DNA of 64,000 nt from Dichetophora obliterata (lineage: Eukaryota > Arthropoda > Insecta > Diptera > Sciomyzidae). The notes under the pieces are model-generated. The model was not told the origin of the DNA, searched no databases, and saw only the letters and a list, made by a program, of their open reading frames with translations. Positions 45,622 to 57,995 of this stretch are shown in pieces (the first letter of the stretch is position 1; each line of letters begins with the position of its first letter). The translations under genes were made by a program, and so were the position numbers. The DNA is taken from positions 91,475,868 through 91,539,867 of the forward strand of contig OY986436.1 in assembly GCA_963920525.1 (NCBI GenBank), in the 5' to 3' direction.

Positions 45622-46067
45622 GTTGCCAGTTAAAATTTAAAACATTTCAACAAAAAGTTCCTACCGCAATAAAACAGTATAAAAAAAAATCCCACGATCA
45701 TTAAAAATTACCACAAAAATATCACGCGTTTTAAAAATACCACCATAAATTCCATGTGCATTTAAAATTGCCACAAAAATCTCATTCGCATTAAAAAATA
45801 CCACATTAAGTCCCATATGCACAAACAAATTAAAAAAGATTTAGAAATTCCACAAAGAAATTTTTCTTACTAAAAAAGAAAAAAAAAATTTTAAGAAGAA
45901 TATTACCAACCTCCCATGGAAATTAAAAAAATACCCCACTGAATTGCCACGCCTATTAAAAAATACCACGCTGAATTAAAAAATTTAATAGGAACTTCAA
46001 AAAACGAAAGTTCCTGAGGGCAATTAAAAATTACCACGAATGGGATTTTTCCAACATAACTGGCAAC
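45622..46067. repeat. Short MITE-like unit with internal tandem repeat
   Basis: GTTGCCAGTT at 45622-45631 is exactly complementary to AACTGGCAAC at 46058-46067. The interior repeats a roughly 50-bp pattern AAAATACCAC...AATCCCA...(G/T)CA TTA six or so times. No clear target duplication. Possibly a hAT-related MITE. Confidence 0.45.
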
Positions 46068-46109
46068 GTTGCTACTAGCTGCTGATATTGTTGTTTTGGT
46101 TCTGCATGC

Positions 46110-46560
46110 ACTGCTAAGGGCCGTTCTTCACTCGGGAATTCTATGAGCAATAATTGCTCTTGCCACAAGTAGTTTGTTGATTACTCGGGTTTAAAGGGGA
46201 CTTTCGTAAGCCCCCTCATGCGGGTGAATAATTGACAAACTGCTTCCGGCAAAGGCAATTATTGCCGAGTGAAAAGCGGGACAAAGAGATCTTGTTACCA
46301 GAACAAGAGAATTATTGCTCTCGGAGCAATAATTGCTTTCGCCGCAAGCTCGAGAAATTTCGTGTGTGACGAGTGAAAAGCGGGACAAAGTGAGCAAAGT
46401 TCTATTTTATGTGGACGATTCAGTTCATCCCCGCTAACGCTGCTCAACCGCTGTGATCTTGCTCTTCTCTGAGCGTCGTTGTTTTAGATTTGCTTGGTAA
46501 TTGTTGTTGATTCAGTTAGCTGAAATTTTTTTAAATGTTCTTAATTCTTACTCGACATGA
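46110..46560. repeat. Cluster of AGCAATAATTGCT palindromes and shared foldback segment
   Basis: 46110-46400 contains the palindrome AGCAATAATTGCT or variants (GGCAATTATTGCC) about four times. The phrase GAGTGAAAAGCGGGACAAAG occurs twice (46269 and 46374 regions) and in reverse as CTTCACTCGGG near 46127. 46405-46560 (GATTCAGTTCATCCCCGCTA onward) matches 30920-31000 and 29880-29960. No coding sense. Confidence 0.55.
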
Positions 46561-47874
46561 ACAGCTGATTTTGACAACTAGTTCGCTTTTCTCTGCTTTC
46601 TACTTCATTCCTCTCTGAGTTAGCTCTACCTGGTTATTCTCCCATTAGTTGGAGTACGAAAAAACGAATATTTATTTTCAGCAAGATAAATACAATAGTG
46701 AATACAGATGCGTGTAGCTACAGAGGCAGTATGCATGCATACTACTACTCAAATTTGGGCATGCGTTACTAAGCATGCGTTGTGCTTTAAAAACTCCATT
46801 TAGTTATAATATCAAATGAAAACTTTTTCTAAAACAAAACAAATTTTTACATGAATTTAATTGTGAGCTTTTTAGATCAGGTAAGTTTGAAGAAGGTCAA
46901 CAACAACAAGTTTGTTTTTGAATGATTTTTATTTAGAAGATAAAATGCATTAAAATAGTTTTGAAAAATATAAATAAAAATAAACAGAATTTTTCTCTAT
47001 TACTGCACAAAAAGTAATTCTACGTCTATACTTACGATACTATCGAAACTGTGTCTTTTTTTTATTTTAATCTTTTAATTACTGAGCGAAATAGAAAAGT
47101 ACTTAATCAATTATTTAACCTTTTTGAGAATAAAGAGTCGAATAATTAATGATTACGACGAGTAATCATTACTTAACAGCTATGATTTTTACAAAAACAC
47201 TTCACTGCAAAACTTCCTGTTAGTAAACACGATGTTGCTACACAGACGAATAAAGCCGAACTGTTGCATTGACAATGAAAACAAACTTATGTGAGCACAA
47301 GCAAGATTTCGTTTTCGCTTACAGTTCTGCATTACAATGTCATCACTGATAAATTTTTACAAGCAGGTTATTAATGCTATACACAGTTTGCATACGCTGG
47401 TCTGCTATTTGTACGATTTGTCATTTGTTTGCCAATTTACATAACCGTATTTTACTTTGTTGTTGTTTTGCATGCAAACGAAAATGCGCAAACACGCGTA
47501 AATTAAAGTAGCCCTTGGACGTGTTTTTTTACCTCGTATTTTTATGCTGTCTACGGCCACCATATTACATATATCACAGGGTTGCATAACTTTTGAATAC
47601 TGCAGTCACAAGGCGAAGGTCTCACAGTTTCAACAATGTACGCTTAAACTAGCCTTATTAAGTCGGCTTTTTTTTGGTCGTATATAGTAATTATATGAAA
47701 TATCAAATCTGCCACATTTTTTTTCAATCTACCACACTTTTTGAGTTCAATCTACCACTAAAATTTTTTTCATGTCCGTGCACTACGTTCAACATTTCAG
47801 GCAAACGCAAATTGCATACTTTCTGGCTTTGAAAACAAGTCAAAATAAAACCCCAAAAAGAAACTAAACTAATC
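46561..47874. other. AT-rich intergenic DNA
   Basis: No gene seen. 47011-47052 is a third relative of the locus around 11640 and 38200 (GTAATTCTACGTCTATACTT). About 47150-47190 matches the terminus of the AATCAAAA elements. 47700-47785 repeats AATCTACCAC, as does 40205-40300. Confidence 0.45.
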
Positions 47875-48776
47875 CACTGATGTTACACGTACAGTAATAA
47901 CTGTATTTTACAGTAATTTTGAGCCCCATACAGGCAAACAGTAATTAATGACAAAAAAACAGTCATTATGAATTGGTACCCTAAAATGAACGTTTTGTAC
48001 AATGAAGGTTTTAAAATACACAAAAAGAATTTTTGCGAAAAAACTTTTTACCATCTACCTACCTTAACTTTTTATAGCAAAATTATTCCTTTAAAATAGC
48101 AACACTGCGAAATTCCCTTAAAAAAGCAAGATTTCATCAAAATATCTTCGTTAACTTTGAATGTTTTTGTGCCAACTTATAAAAAAGTTATCAAACAACG
48201 CCAGAAAATGCAAATTATTTTAGCACCAAAAAATCCTTAAATTCAATTTTTTATAAATCTAAAGAATATGTTCATAAATATACCATATAAAAACTCAAAA
48301 ATGAAACTACATGTGATTGAAATAATAAGACTATGTTAAAGAATTTAAGACTTATTTATGTATATTACAAACCCATTGTGTAAGAAAACAAGGTGACAGC
48401 GAATTTTAATTTTTGTTGTAAAAATCCAACACTTAAGTTGTCAAACCATACAAAATCAACTTTTCTGTCTCTTTCACTCATTCACAAGATTGACAGCTTT
48501 AGCAAAGGACGTCGACATCACTTGCACCTTGATTTCTTACACCAAGTTAGAAAACTAATACGTAACTTTTTAAATTATAATTTGTTTTAATATGTTACTT
48601 TTTTTATTTATTTCTTACTTAACGTTTTGACTTGATTGAAATATTTTTGTTTTTGTAAGTATAAATAAAGCTTTTTTTGTGAATAATTGCGTTTTTGTTT
48701 TCATTTTCAAGTACAGGTTTTACTGTAAAATTACTGTACTGTACAGTATTCAGACAAATTTGATGTAACATCACTG
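47875..48776. mobile_element. Probable hAT-like MITE (902 bp) with CAGTGATGTTACA ends
   Basis: Left CACTGATGTTACA, right complement CAGTGATGTTACA. Subterminal ACAGTAAT / ATTACTGT words occur on both sides (47890-47960 and 48715-48755). No convincing 8-bp flanking repeat, so boundaries and class are tentative. Confidence 0.5.
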
Positions 48777-48989
48777 GCGATATCTCTTTCTCAGGCATGA
48801 CCGACTGTACTTTCTTTGCTAAATTGTTTTTCTCATAAGTGTGCTCTTCAGAACCGTCAAGAGCTAGTTTTATGTCTCTTCCTACCGATGATTTTGTTGT
48901 TAGACCTCGTGCTTGAACAGCTGTTGGAAAGGTGGTCCATAACATGCGAAAAAAACATCAGAGCTTCAGTTAGCAATGTTTTCGTTTGA

Positions 48990-49299
48990 GTTGTTGCGAT
49001 CAGTTTGCAGACAACCGCGTGAAAGAAGAGGCACGTTAAAATAATTCAGCCCAGCTAGCAGCTGTAAACGCGTCGGTATCGTAACCAAATTGGCTCAACA
49101 TTTGTTGGCGGTGTTTTTTCTTAGTGTCTTTGTCATTGATTGCCGTTGCATTAACGAATTGCAAACGAGTTTTGTCCTCTGCATCTAACATAGCTGATTA
49201 TTATTGCAAATTTTGCCGTTTTGACTATTAGTGTTGTTTTTATTTCATAAAAGTGCCTTACTTTATTTGTGCAATAATGCCGAAAATATTGCTGCAGGT
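48990..49299 (+). promoter_or_regulatory. Weak candidate promoter and short first exon
   Basis: GATCAGTTTGCAGAC contains an arthropod initiator-like TCAGTT (about 49000). At +28 is AGGCA, 4 of 5 to the downstream promoter element. About 280 bp later ATGCCGAAAATATTGCTGCAG runs straight into GTAATT, a possible 5' splice site. MPKI recalls N-termini of some zinc-finger regulators such as Ovo, but seven residues are far too few. Composition is less AT-biased than the flanks. No downstream exon is found in the window. Inference only. Confidence 0.2.
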
Positions 49300-51769
49300 A
49301 ATTGACCTAAATTCGCCGTTCCATAGAGTGATTAAAAACATATAAGTATGTTTGCAATAGTACATAGTTATATATATGTCTAAGCATATTTATATGAACA
49401 AACAATTGTATGCAGTATAAAGTTGGCAAGCATTTTATTGTTTTTTGTTTATGTGTTTCTTGTTGTGAATTTCTTAATCGTGCTTTCGGTACAAAGTGCT
49501 TCAAATCCAAGGCAACCAGTGTGCACTTTGCGTCGTGGCAACCCGGATAAGTGGCAATAAACAAATAGTATACATATATGTAAGTATTCTGTATAGCTAA
49601 ATATTTTGGCGGCAGCGCGCGTTTGTTGCGGCACGCATGCGCGGAATAGTGATTTTCAACCATTTAATGGCGGTCGTAGTGATGCACCCAGAATTTTAAT
49701 TAATGTTTGTTTATAATAAATGTTTTAAAAGTTTTTTTGGCAATGCGTTATTTTTATTATACATAAGTATCAGTCATCATTAACTAAATATGGAAAACGG
49801 GAATGGTATATTTAGAATTAAGCATTTGTTTTTGTGAAACATATAAATAATTTAGCATCTAACCTAAATTTTAATACGAAAATAAAAAAATGTTTGGCTA
49901 ACCTATAAACCTTTTCGATATATCGGTTTAGTATTTTTTCGAGAATTTTAACGTTCTTAACTTTTTTTTTTATTAAATCCCAAAAAAGTTATTGCGATAT
50001 ATATATATATATACACGTATGGGCAATTTCGCCAAAAGTGGAAAAGGTTATTAAAAAATTAATTTTTTAGGTGGAAATTAACAAAATAGGCCTAAAATAG
50101 CATTCCTGTAAACTGTTTGTATGATTAAAATGATAGCAATGCAAAGAGTGTAGCTTCCGAAATTTGTATTTCTACATGTAAATGCAGATGACAAAGTGAA
50201 AATAACCTAAATCGTGTGCATTTTCTGCCATTCTAAATAATTTAAAAAAAATTTTAGCATCTATGTTTCTACAAAATTTTTGTCCCTCGATTCAGCACTT
50301 TTTGAATTTTGTGCCTTTTAGCTAACAAAACTAAGAGACAATCGCTTGAGCGCTCTCTCAGCGTGGCTTTGTTAGAGAACTATATATCTCCAAGTTTCAA
50401 TAATGCATTAGTTGTATTGAGTGCGAAGCTCAAGTGCAAAACTAAAATTTATTTGTTATACTATTGTTATTTAATTTTTATTATTAATATATAAACCTAA
50501 AAAAAGTTGTAATTTCTGTAACCATATGTGGCTTCAGTTAGTAATAGACTGAAACGAAATTGAGTTTGGCACATTAAAGTACAGTAAAATCTGGATATAA
50601 ATAATTAATTTTTCAAGGCCTGTGCATTGTATTCGTATTGTTCGCATTTTCGAGATTGTAATTTTTTCATAAACTTGATGATTTTGCTTAGATCTTAAAA
50701 TATCTTATTTGCTTTTTATTCTTTGAAATGTCAGTTACTAAAAAGTTCACTATTTCGAGCTGTTCACTATTTAAGGGGTTCGTTATATCCAGATTCGACT
50801 GTAGTTATCAAATACTGTATGGTAAGAAAGTGCAGAAAAGTGTTTTAGTTTTCTCTGATGCCTGCGATCTCCAAATAAAGATGATTTTTTTCATTCCTGT
50901 AACATTCTGTGTCATTCCTGTGATTAAAGAAATCCTAATTCTAGCTTCAATTTTCATTTTTTAAATTTTCCATTTTTCGATATAAAAAAGTTAATTTTTG
51001 GATGAATATTTTTGAGTAAAGAATCAAATAAATCAATAACAAATGCGTAGCTATAATGTCAAAATATCTTTTGTCAATTCAAAGCTTACTGAACAATCTA
51101 ACTAAAATTCTGTACTATAACTTAAAACACAGCTAATTTTTTAAAATTTTTAAGGATTTTGATAATTTTTCTTATATTTTCACACACAAAATCTGGGTAC
51201 TCTCTTGATTTATATGGTTACAAGTACATTATACATTCCTATGGCTGAACGAGTGAACGTCAAATGTAAAAAGTTGCATGCTAAACGCAAGCTCTTAAAT
51301 TTTTTTCTGATACGTAAATCAATATTTTTGAAAAATTTTTATTAATAAAAAATTGAATTTAAAATACAAATGAGAAATTAGTTATTTTCAATAAATAACA
51401 TTGTTTGGCAAAAATAAATGGAACTTAATTTGAACAAACAGTTTTAAGGTTACTTTTATTAAAGCCAATACTTTCATGATTTAACTAATAATGTTAAATA
51501 TATAATAAAACAATGCTTAAATAAATAAATATTTGCATTTAAATTTACTTCACTTCTCGATCACAAATATCGCCTGTCGAAAGTGTTACAACATACCAAC
51601 TGTCGAAAGTATGCTATAATAATGGATTTTATGCCTTCTATATAAAATATACTAGATTGAAAATAATCTGACCTTAGAAAAGTTCTTAAAATAAAATTTA
51701 CTCAAAGAACAATATAAAAGATAGTAATGTTTAGTAATGTTTTATATGTTTTTACATCAAGAAAGCATT
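49300..51769. other. Intergenic DNA without a recognisable gene
   Basis: A minus-strand 118-codon ORF (49307-49663) lacks motifs. A GC-rich patch at 49605-49690 includes GGCGGCAGCGCGCG and GGCACGCATGCGCGG. The rest is AT-rich with a TA run at about 49998-50012. Confidence 0.5.
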
Positions 51770-52640
51770 CAGTGGTTGGGTAACTAAATAAGGCTCAAAT
51801 ATATAATTAATATTCAATAACAAATTACTTATTTGGCCAAAAACATGTACGCCGTTTGGTAACTTTAACCAAATCTTGCTTGATAGCAAAAAATATTTTC
51901 TCAGTGTACCATACTTCATAAAATTCCAAAAACTCCTTCTTTTTGTGATTTTAAAGTTTGCACTATGAATCCCAAAATGAACAGATCGAAAAATGCTGTC
52001 GAATTTCACATGAAAATGAGCGAATCTAAACGAGCCTCTACTTCCAATTAAGGGTTAAATAAAAACAATAGATACCAAGCTGCCTATTCGACCTTGTCAT
52101 TCATCTGTTAATGTTGTTTGGCAAAAAGCTCCTATAAACATGAAAACACATCCAATCAAGAAAATATGCTGTGGTTGTAATTCTCAGGGGCCTTCCTCGA
52201 AAGGGCGAAAGATTAAAACTACATACCTATATAATTGTTTTTCTATAATAAAAAATTTGTCACTCTTATGCGAAACTAATTTAGCCACAATGATTCCAAT
52301 TTAACGTGTTCTCAAAAATAAACAAATTCGTTAACCAAATTATTTCTCTTTCGTCGTCTAAACAGTGCGCAATACACAACTACATACATATGTGCTCATT
52401 GATAGAGAATTTATTCTTATGTGAATAAACTAAAATAACAAAATCAAAGAAATTGTTTGTTTATTACTTTTTATGTTTTACTCTGCTTTGATAACGTACG
52501 TCTGCGACACGTATGCTTTCTAAATTTTTTGCTCTCTCTTTTGTGAAATGCTTTCACTGTAAGTTTTTATTCTCATTTTTAAATATAAAAATTATAATAA
52601 AATGTATTTGAATAGCAAGGTAATATGTAATAATGTGATG
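51770..52640 (+). repeat. Left copy of a roughly 870-bp inverted duplication
   Basis: Starts CAGTGGTTGGGTAACTAAAT and runs to GCAAGGTAATATGTAATAA. It is the reverse complement, with scattered differences, of 58513-59365. Shared blocks include CCTCGAAAGGGCGAAAGATT and GAGCCTCTACTTCCAATTAA. It may be a MITE-like family member or an arm of a very large composite. No coding content. Confidence 0.85.
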
Positions 52641-53412
52641 TAAGGACAAAAAAAAATTGTTTAATTGCTATTAACATAACATTAAGCCACGAAAACAATG
52701 ACACGTCTGAAAGACGTATGGTTTAATTTGAGCGACTTTTAATGAGGTTATGAAAGCAGGGCTAATTTTATTGTCAGTACAAAAATATTTGAAACATTTT
52801 CTACTGTTAACTGTACATTGACTATGGGCCAGAAATTTCAGAATGTGGCCAAAATTCAATATCCCTCCAGTACGGCTCACCAGTAACGAATAAGTAGTTC
52901 TCTAGCTATCGGTAATCAGCTCCGGTTACCAGCTATACCTTTCACTCATGAATTTAACACGGAGTTGTCATTCCCGGTAATGATTACATTGCTTTCTGCA
53001 TTACCATTCAATAGCTACTTCATTAGTTAAGTTACCACTAGCTAATACAACTAGTACACTCTGTATCTCTTCTTTTTACATCATGAACTGTTTTGCGAAT
53101 TTATGTGGAAGAAGAAAAAATTTAAAGGAATGCGTTTGCATTAGCTGCTGCATTACCTCAGGTACAAAAATTCTCTAGGTATGCATGAAATCATGACCTT
53201 TGAAAGTCATTGCCAGTACTGTAGGGATCTTGACTATTCATAGTCAGAACCGCACAAAACTTGGTTCAAGAGAAGATAAGTGGGAAGATTCGCTAAATCT
53301 GAATCTAATGTCTGAAAATCCATAAGAAAGTCTAATTGTGCTACTTCACTACTGCACAGTACTTCAGTACCCAGCATTTCAGTGAAGCGTTGACATCAAG
53401 TATACACATTGT
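52641..53412. other. Intergenic DNA without a recognisable gene
   Basis: Moderately AT-rich. Around 52890-53050 several CGGTAA / TTACC words alternate (GGTAATCAGCTCCGGTTACC), but no defined element emerges. Confidence 0.4.
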
Positions 53413-53593
53413 CTGACTTCGTAAACGCATTTATGCAACGCATCAGTGTTTTTTACTTTGAATTGGTTCAAAGCTTATTAACCAAAACTGCGTAACTAGA
53501 CTATTTCGAAGAATATCACCAGAGTTGCGCAGTTTTGAACCAATTAAAAATAAAACACACTGATGCATTGCATAAATACGTTTACGAAGTCAG
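53413..53593. mobile_element. Short MITE (181 bp) with about 60-bp inverted repeats
   Basis: Left CTGACTTCGTAAACGCATTT and right complement CTGACTTCGTAAACGTATTT continue inward through ATCAGTGT and AATTGGTTCAAA, leaving a centre of only about 60 bp. No clear target duplication. Confidence 0.75.
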
Positions 53594-53721
53594 CCATTCT
53601 ATGGTGAAGCGCAGCATGCTTTACGCTACAGTAACACAATACTTATGTTATGTTGTGAAACAGAATATCAAATAGTAACGTGACAATATAGCGAAGTAAC
53701 GGAAAATCATAGCAAGCACAG

Positions 53722-54162
53722 AAAATCCAATGTGTTTTACGTAGACACCTGCCGTGTAGGCTTAATTCTACGGTGCTCCATAGCGTGGGACCGAAATATT
53801 GCGTCGGCCAACGCCCCTTTGAGGGTTCAAAGGTAAAAATTAGCTAAATGTTGTGATGACATGTCGCAACCCTTGGTAGGGGTGGAGGCCTATCTAAAAC
53901 CTCTTCCGTATTCTGGGGTACGGCACCCGGTTTGAGAATGCAAACCTACACCGAGCTGAGCAGCTCTACCCGCGATATAGGTGATAAACACACAGCCACC
54001 ACGAATCTCCCCGAAGGGCCGACCCAATCAGTCAACCTGGCGCATGCCAAGGGGCTACCGACTGCCCGTGGTACCAACTTTCAAGTCTTTGGTCGGACCT
54101 CGTAGCATACTAAAAGCATACTACTACCAGTTTTAGCTCATCACAGCTCCGGACTGGTTACC
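53722..54162 (+). mobile_element. 441-bp retroposon with 17-bp target-site duplication
   Basis: Flanked by the perfect 17-bp direct repeat AATCATAGCAAGCACAG at 53705-53721 and 54163-54179, the hallmark of target-primed (LINE-type) insertion. The body is clearly more GC-rich than its surroundings (GTGGGACCGAAATATTGCGT, GTATTCTGGGGTACGGCACC, GCGCATGCCAAGGGGCTACC). It ends CTCCGGACTGGTTACC without a poly(A) tail. I see no reading frame of note. It may be a SINE or a LINE fragment of a clade lacking poly(A). Confidence 0.8.
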
Positions 54163-54249
54163 AATCATAGCAAGCACAGTAATGAATGCTTGCTTCCGTG
54201 TCGATCAGCTAGAAGCAATCTTTTTTATTCTTTGTAGATGCGTTGGTCG

Positions 54250-54700
54250 CTGAATTCGAACCAGCGACCCATTTTTACTTAGTGTTTGACCCGGATTCGA
54301 AACTACAAAAATAAAATCTTTTAACCTATTGTCAAATAAATTTTGGAATTTGGTAATTTTGACAATGGATTTGGCATCATTATAAAAAACTTTAAAGTGG
54401 CAAGCCTATTGTCAAACAAATTTTAGAAAAATGGTAATTCTGACACTGGATTTGGAATCAGCGATCCACTTTTACCTAGTGTTTGCCCAGCTTCAAAATC
54501 GTCAAAATAAAAACTTTAAAGTGGCAACCGCATTGTCAAATAAATTTTGGATTTCATAAATTCTGAGAATGAATGAATGGCATCAGCGACCCATTTTTAC
54601 CCAATGTTTGCCCCAGCTTTGAAATTGCAAAAATAAAAAACTTACAGGTGGCAGCCAAATAATTGTCAAATATTGTCAAATAATTCTGTTAAAATTCTGA
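54250..54700 (+). repeat. Diverged tandem repeat (about 120-200 bp spacing)
   Basis: The phrase CAGCGACCCATTTTTAC followed by a GTGTTTG-like word recurs at about 54262, 54463 and 54580. ATTGTCAAATAAATTTTGGA and AACTTTAAAGTGGCAA recur between. Copies are diverged and of unequal length. Confidence 0.65.
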
Positions 54701-54769
54701 TAAAAAAATAAAAAACAAACCACGTTTGTTGGCTCTACTTCAGTTTTGTTCTACTTCATTTAAGTTCTA

Positions 54770-57683
54770 AAGTGCGTGAAGATAAATTCGTCAATCCGAC
54801 GCTAACTTAGCGAAGACTCAAACCATTACTTCTGCTCCGCAAAAAGTTAAATTCGTACTTTTCGCAAAGTACGAATTTAACTTTTGGGAGGAAATTAAAT
54901 TCGTTCTTTTTGCAAAGTACGAATTTAACTTTTAGGAGGAAATTAAATTCGTTCTTATTGCAAAGTACGAATTTAACTTTTGGGAGGAAATTATATTAAT
55001 TATATTTGCAAAGTGTGAGTGTAACATTTGATTCGAATTTAGCTTTTGCCAAGAATTTTAAAATAATATTATTGAAAAGAAAGAATTAAACTCATGATAT
55101 GAATTTAAGTCATGGCATCAACTCATAAACATTTTTTAAAAGTAGTGAATGTTAGGTCCAAAGTACTAATATTCCATGCAAAATTTCTCAAAATCTGTCT
55201 GGACAATGTTTTTGTTATGCATATCATTTTACAGGTAATTAAAGCACCTTTCCAACGATATATAGCCTATAAGTGCACAATTAAGACTTTTGTCATAAAC
55301 ATTTTTTAAAAGTAGTAAATGTTAGGTTGAAAGTACTAAGCTTCAATGCAAAATTTCTCAAAATCTGTCTGGACAATGTTTTTGTTATGCATATCATTTT
55401 ACAGGTAATTAAAGCACCTTTCCAACGATATATAGCCTATAAGTGCACAATTAAGACTTTTGTCATAAACATTTTTTAAAAGTAGTGAATGTTAGGTCCA
55501 AAGTACTAATATTCCATGCAAAATTTCTCAAAATCTGTCTGGACAATGTTTTTGTTATGCATATCATTTTACAGGTAATTAAAGCACCTTTCCAACGATA
55601 TATAGCCTATAAGTGCACAATTAAGACTTTTGTCATAAACATTTTTTAAAATTAGTAAATGTTAGGTTGAAAGTACTAAGCTTCAATGCAAAATTTCTCA
55701 AAATCTGTGTGGACAATGTTTTTGTTATGCATATCATTTTACAGGTAATTAAAGCACCTTTCCAACGATATATAGCCTATAATTGCACAATTAAGACTTT
55801 TGTCATAAACATTTTTTAAAAGTAGTAAATGTTAGGTTGAAAGTACTAAGCTTCAATGCAAAATTTCTCAAAATCTGTCTGGACAATGTTTTTGTTATGC
55901 ATATCATTTTACAGGTAATTAAAGCACCTTTCCAACGATATATAGCCTATAAGTGCACAATTAAGACTTTTGTCATAAACATTTTTTAAAAGTAGTAAAT
56001 GTTAGGTTGAAAGTACTAAGCTTCAATGCAAAATTTCTCAAAATCTGTCTGGACAATGTTTTTGTTATGCATATCATTTTACAGGTAATTAAAGCACCTT
56101 TCCAACGATATATAGCCTATAAGTGCACAATTAAGACTTTTGTCATAAACATTTTTTAAAAGTAGTAAATGTTAGGTTGAAAGTACTAAGCTTCAATGCA
56201 AAATTTCTCAAAATCTGTCTGGACAATGTTTTTGTTATGCATATCATTTTACAGGTAATTAAAGCACCTTTCCAACGATATATAGCCTATAAGTGCACAA
56301 TTAAGACTTTTGTCATAAACATTTTTTAAAAAATAATGAATGTTAGGTTGAAGGTACTAAGTTTCAATGCAAAATTTCTCAAAATCTGTCTGGACAATGT
56401 TTTTGTTATGCATATCATTTTACAGGTAATTAAAGCACCTTTCCAACGACATTTACTACTTTTAAAAAATGTTTATGATAAAAGTCTTAATTGTGCACTT
56501 ATAGGCTATATATCGTTGGAAAGGTGCTTTAATTACCTATAAAATGATATGCATAACAAAAACATTGTCCAGACAGATTTTGAGAAATTTTGCATTGAAA
56601 CTTAGTACTTTGGACCTAACATTTACTACTTTTAAAAAATGTTTATGACAAAAGTCTTAATTGTGCACTTATAGGCTATATATCGTTGGAAAGGTGCTTT
56701 AATTACCTGTAAAATGATATGCATAACAAAAACATTGTCCAGACAGATTTTGAGAAATTTTGCATTGAAACTTAGTACCTTCAACCTAACATTCATTATT
56801 TTTTAAAAAATGTTTATGACAAAAGTCTTAATTGTGCACTTATAGGCTATATATCGTTGGAAAGGTGCTTTAATTACCTGTAAAATGATATGCATAACAA
56901 AAACATTGTCCAGACAGATTTTGAGAAATTTTGCATTGAAACTTAGTACTTTGGACCTAACATTTACTACTTTTAAAAAATGTTTATGACAAAAGTCTTA
57001 ATTGTGCACTTATAGGCTATATATCGTTGGAAAGGTGCTTTAATTACCTGTAAAATGATATGCATAACAAAAACATTGTCCAGACAGATTTTGAGAAATT
57101 TTGCATTGAAACTTAGTACCTTCAACCTAACATTCATTATTTTTTAAAAAATGTTTATGACATAAGTCTTAATTGTGCACTTATAGGCTATATATCGTTG
57201 GAAAGGTGCTTTAATTACCTGTAAAATGATATGCATAACAAAAACATTGTCCAGACAGATTTTGAGAAATTTTGCATGGAATATTAGTACTTTGGACCTA
57301 ACATTCACTACTTTTAAAAAATGTTTATGAGTTGATGCCATGACTTAAATTCATATCATGAGTTTAATTCTTTCTTTTCAATAATATTATTTTAAAATTC
57401 TTGGCAAAAGCTAAATTCGAATCAAAAGTTACACTCACACTTTGCAAATATAATTAATATAATTTCCTCCCAAAAGTTAAATTCGTACTTTGCAATAAGA
57501 ACGAATTTAATTTCCTCCTAAAAGTTAAATTCGTACTTTGCAAAAAGAACGAATTTAATTTCCTCCCAAAAGTTAAATTCGTACTTTGCGAAAAGTACGA
57601 ATTTAACTTTTTGCGGAGCAAAAGTAATGGTTTGAGTCTTCGCTAAGTTAGCGTCGGATTGACGAATTTATCTTCACGCACTT
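54770..57683. mobile_element. Foldback element of 170-bp tandem units (2.9 kb, 9-bp TSD)
   Basis: Ends AAGTGCGTGAAGATAAATTC and its complement, flanked by a perfect 9-bp direct repeat TAAGTTCTA (54761-54769, 57684-57692). Each arm has an outer unique part with TTGCAAAGTACGAATTTAAC-type 51-bp subrepeats, then a tandem array of 170-bp units (starting CATAAACATTTTTTAAAAG). Unit starts on the left are 55124, 55294, 55464, 55634, 55804, 55974, 56144 and a partial one at 56314. The right arm has about five full inverted units. The arms meet at about 56448/56449 with practically no loop. A 9-bp duplication and tandem-repeat arms are features of FB/MULE-related foldback elements. No transposase; ORFs in the units are repeat artefacts. 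Confidence 0.9.
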
Positions 57684-57995
57684 TAAGTTCTATTGTTCTA
57701 TAGATTGAATGTTCAACTGTCTCTTTTCTGCAGTATACGTTTGTATCACGGAAGATAATTCCAAATTTCAGTTTGGTACTTAGCGGATTTCAAAAAGTAC
57801 TAAAAGTAATTAATTATGAAATAAAATAAAAATTTGAAGTTTCATATATTTTTATTAGTTCAACAAAAAAAAAAAATAAAAAAACATAACAAAGTTTTAA
57901 GACTCTTAATTAAAATTAACAAATTACGAAATATATATAAGAAACATAAATTCATTTTTTATAAGCTTTTATTTAATTTGCTTCGTTCGTATGTA

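Noticed and set aside
48619..48945. 108-codon minus-strand ORF beginning MLWTTFPTAVQ
   Set aside because: It crosses the right end of the MITE-like element at 47875-48776 and ends in low-complexity Lys/Ile/Asn; no family recognised.
49307..49663. 118-codon minus-strand ORF
   Set aside because: No motif, Tyr/His-rich composition typical of chance ORFs in TA-rich DNA; an overlapping ORF exists in another frame.
55112..57341. 65-codon ORFs at 55112-55309 (+) and 57144-57341 (-), nearly identical
   Set aside because: They are the same 170-bp foldback unit read in opposite arms; repeat artefacts.
54770..57683. CRISPR-like or satellite array
   Set aside because: Units are contiguous 170-bp repeats without unique spacers, in two inverted blocks with a target duplication; a foldback transposon explains them.
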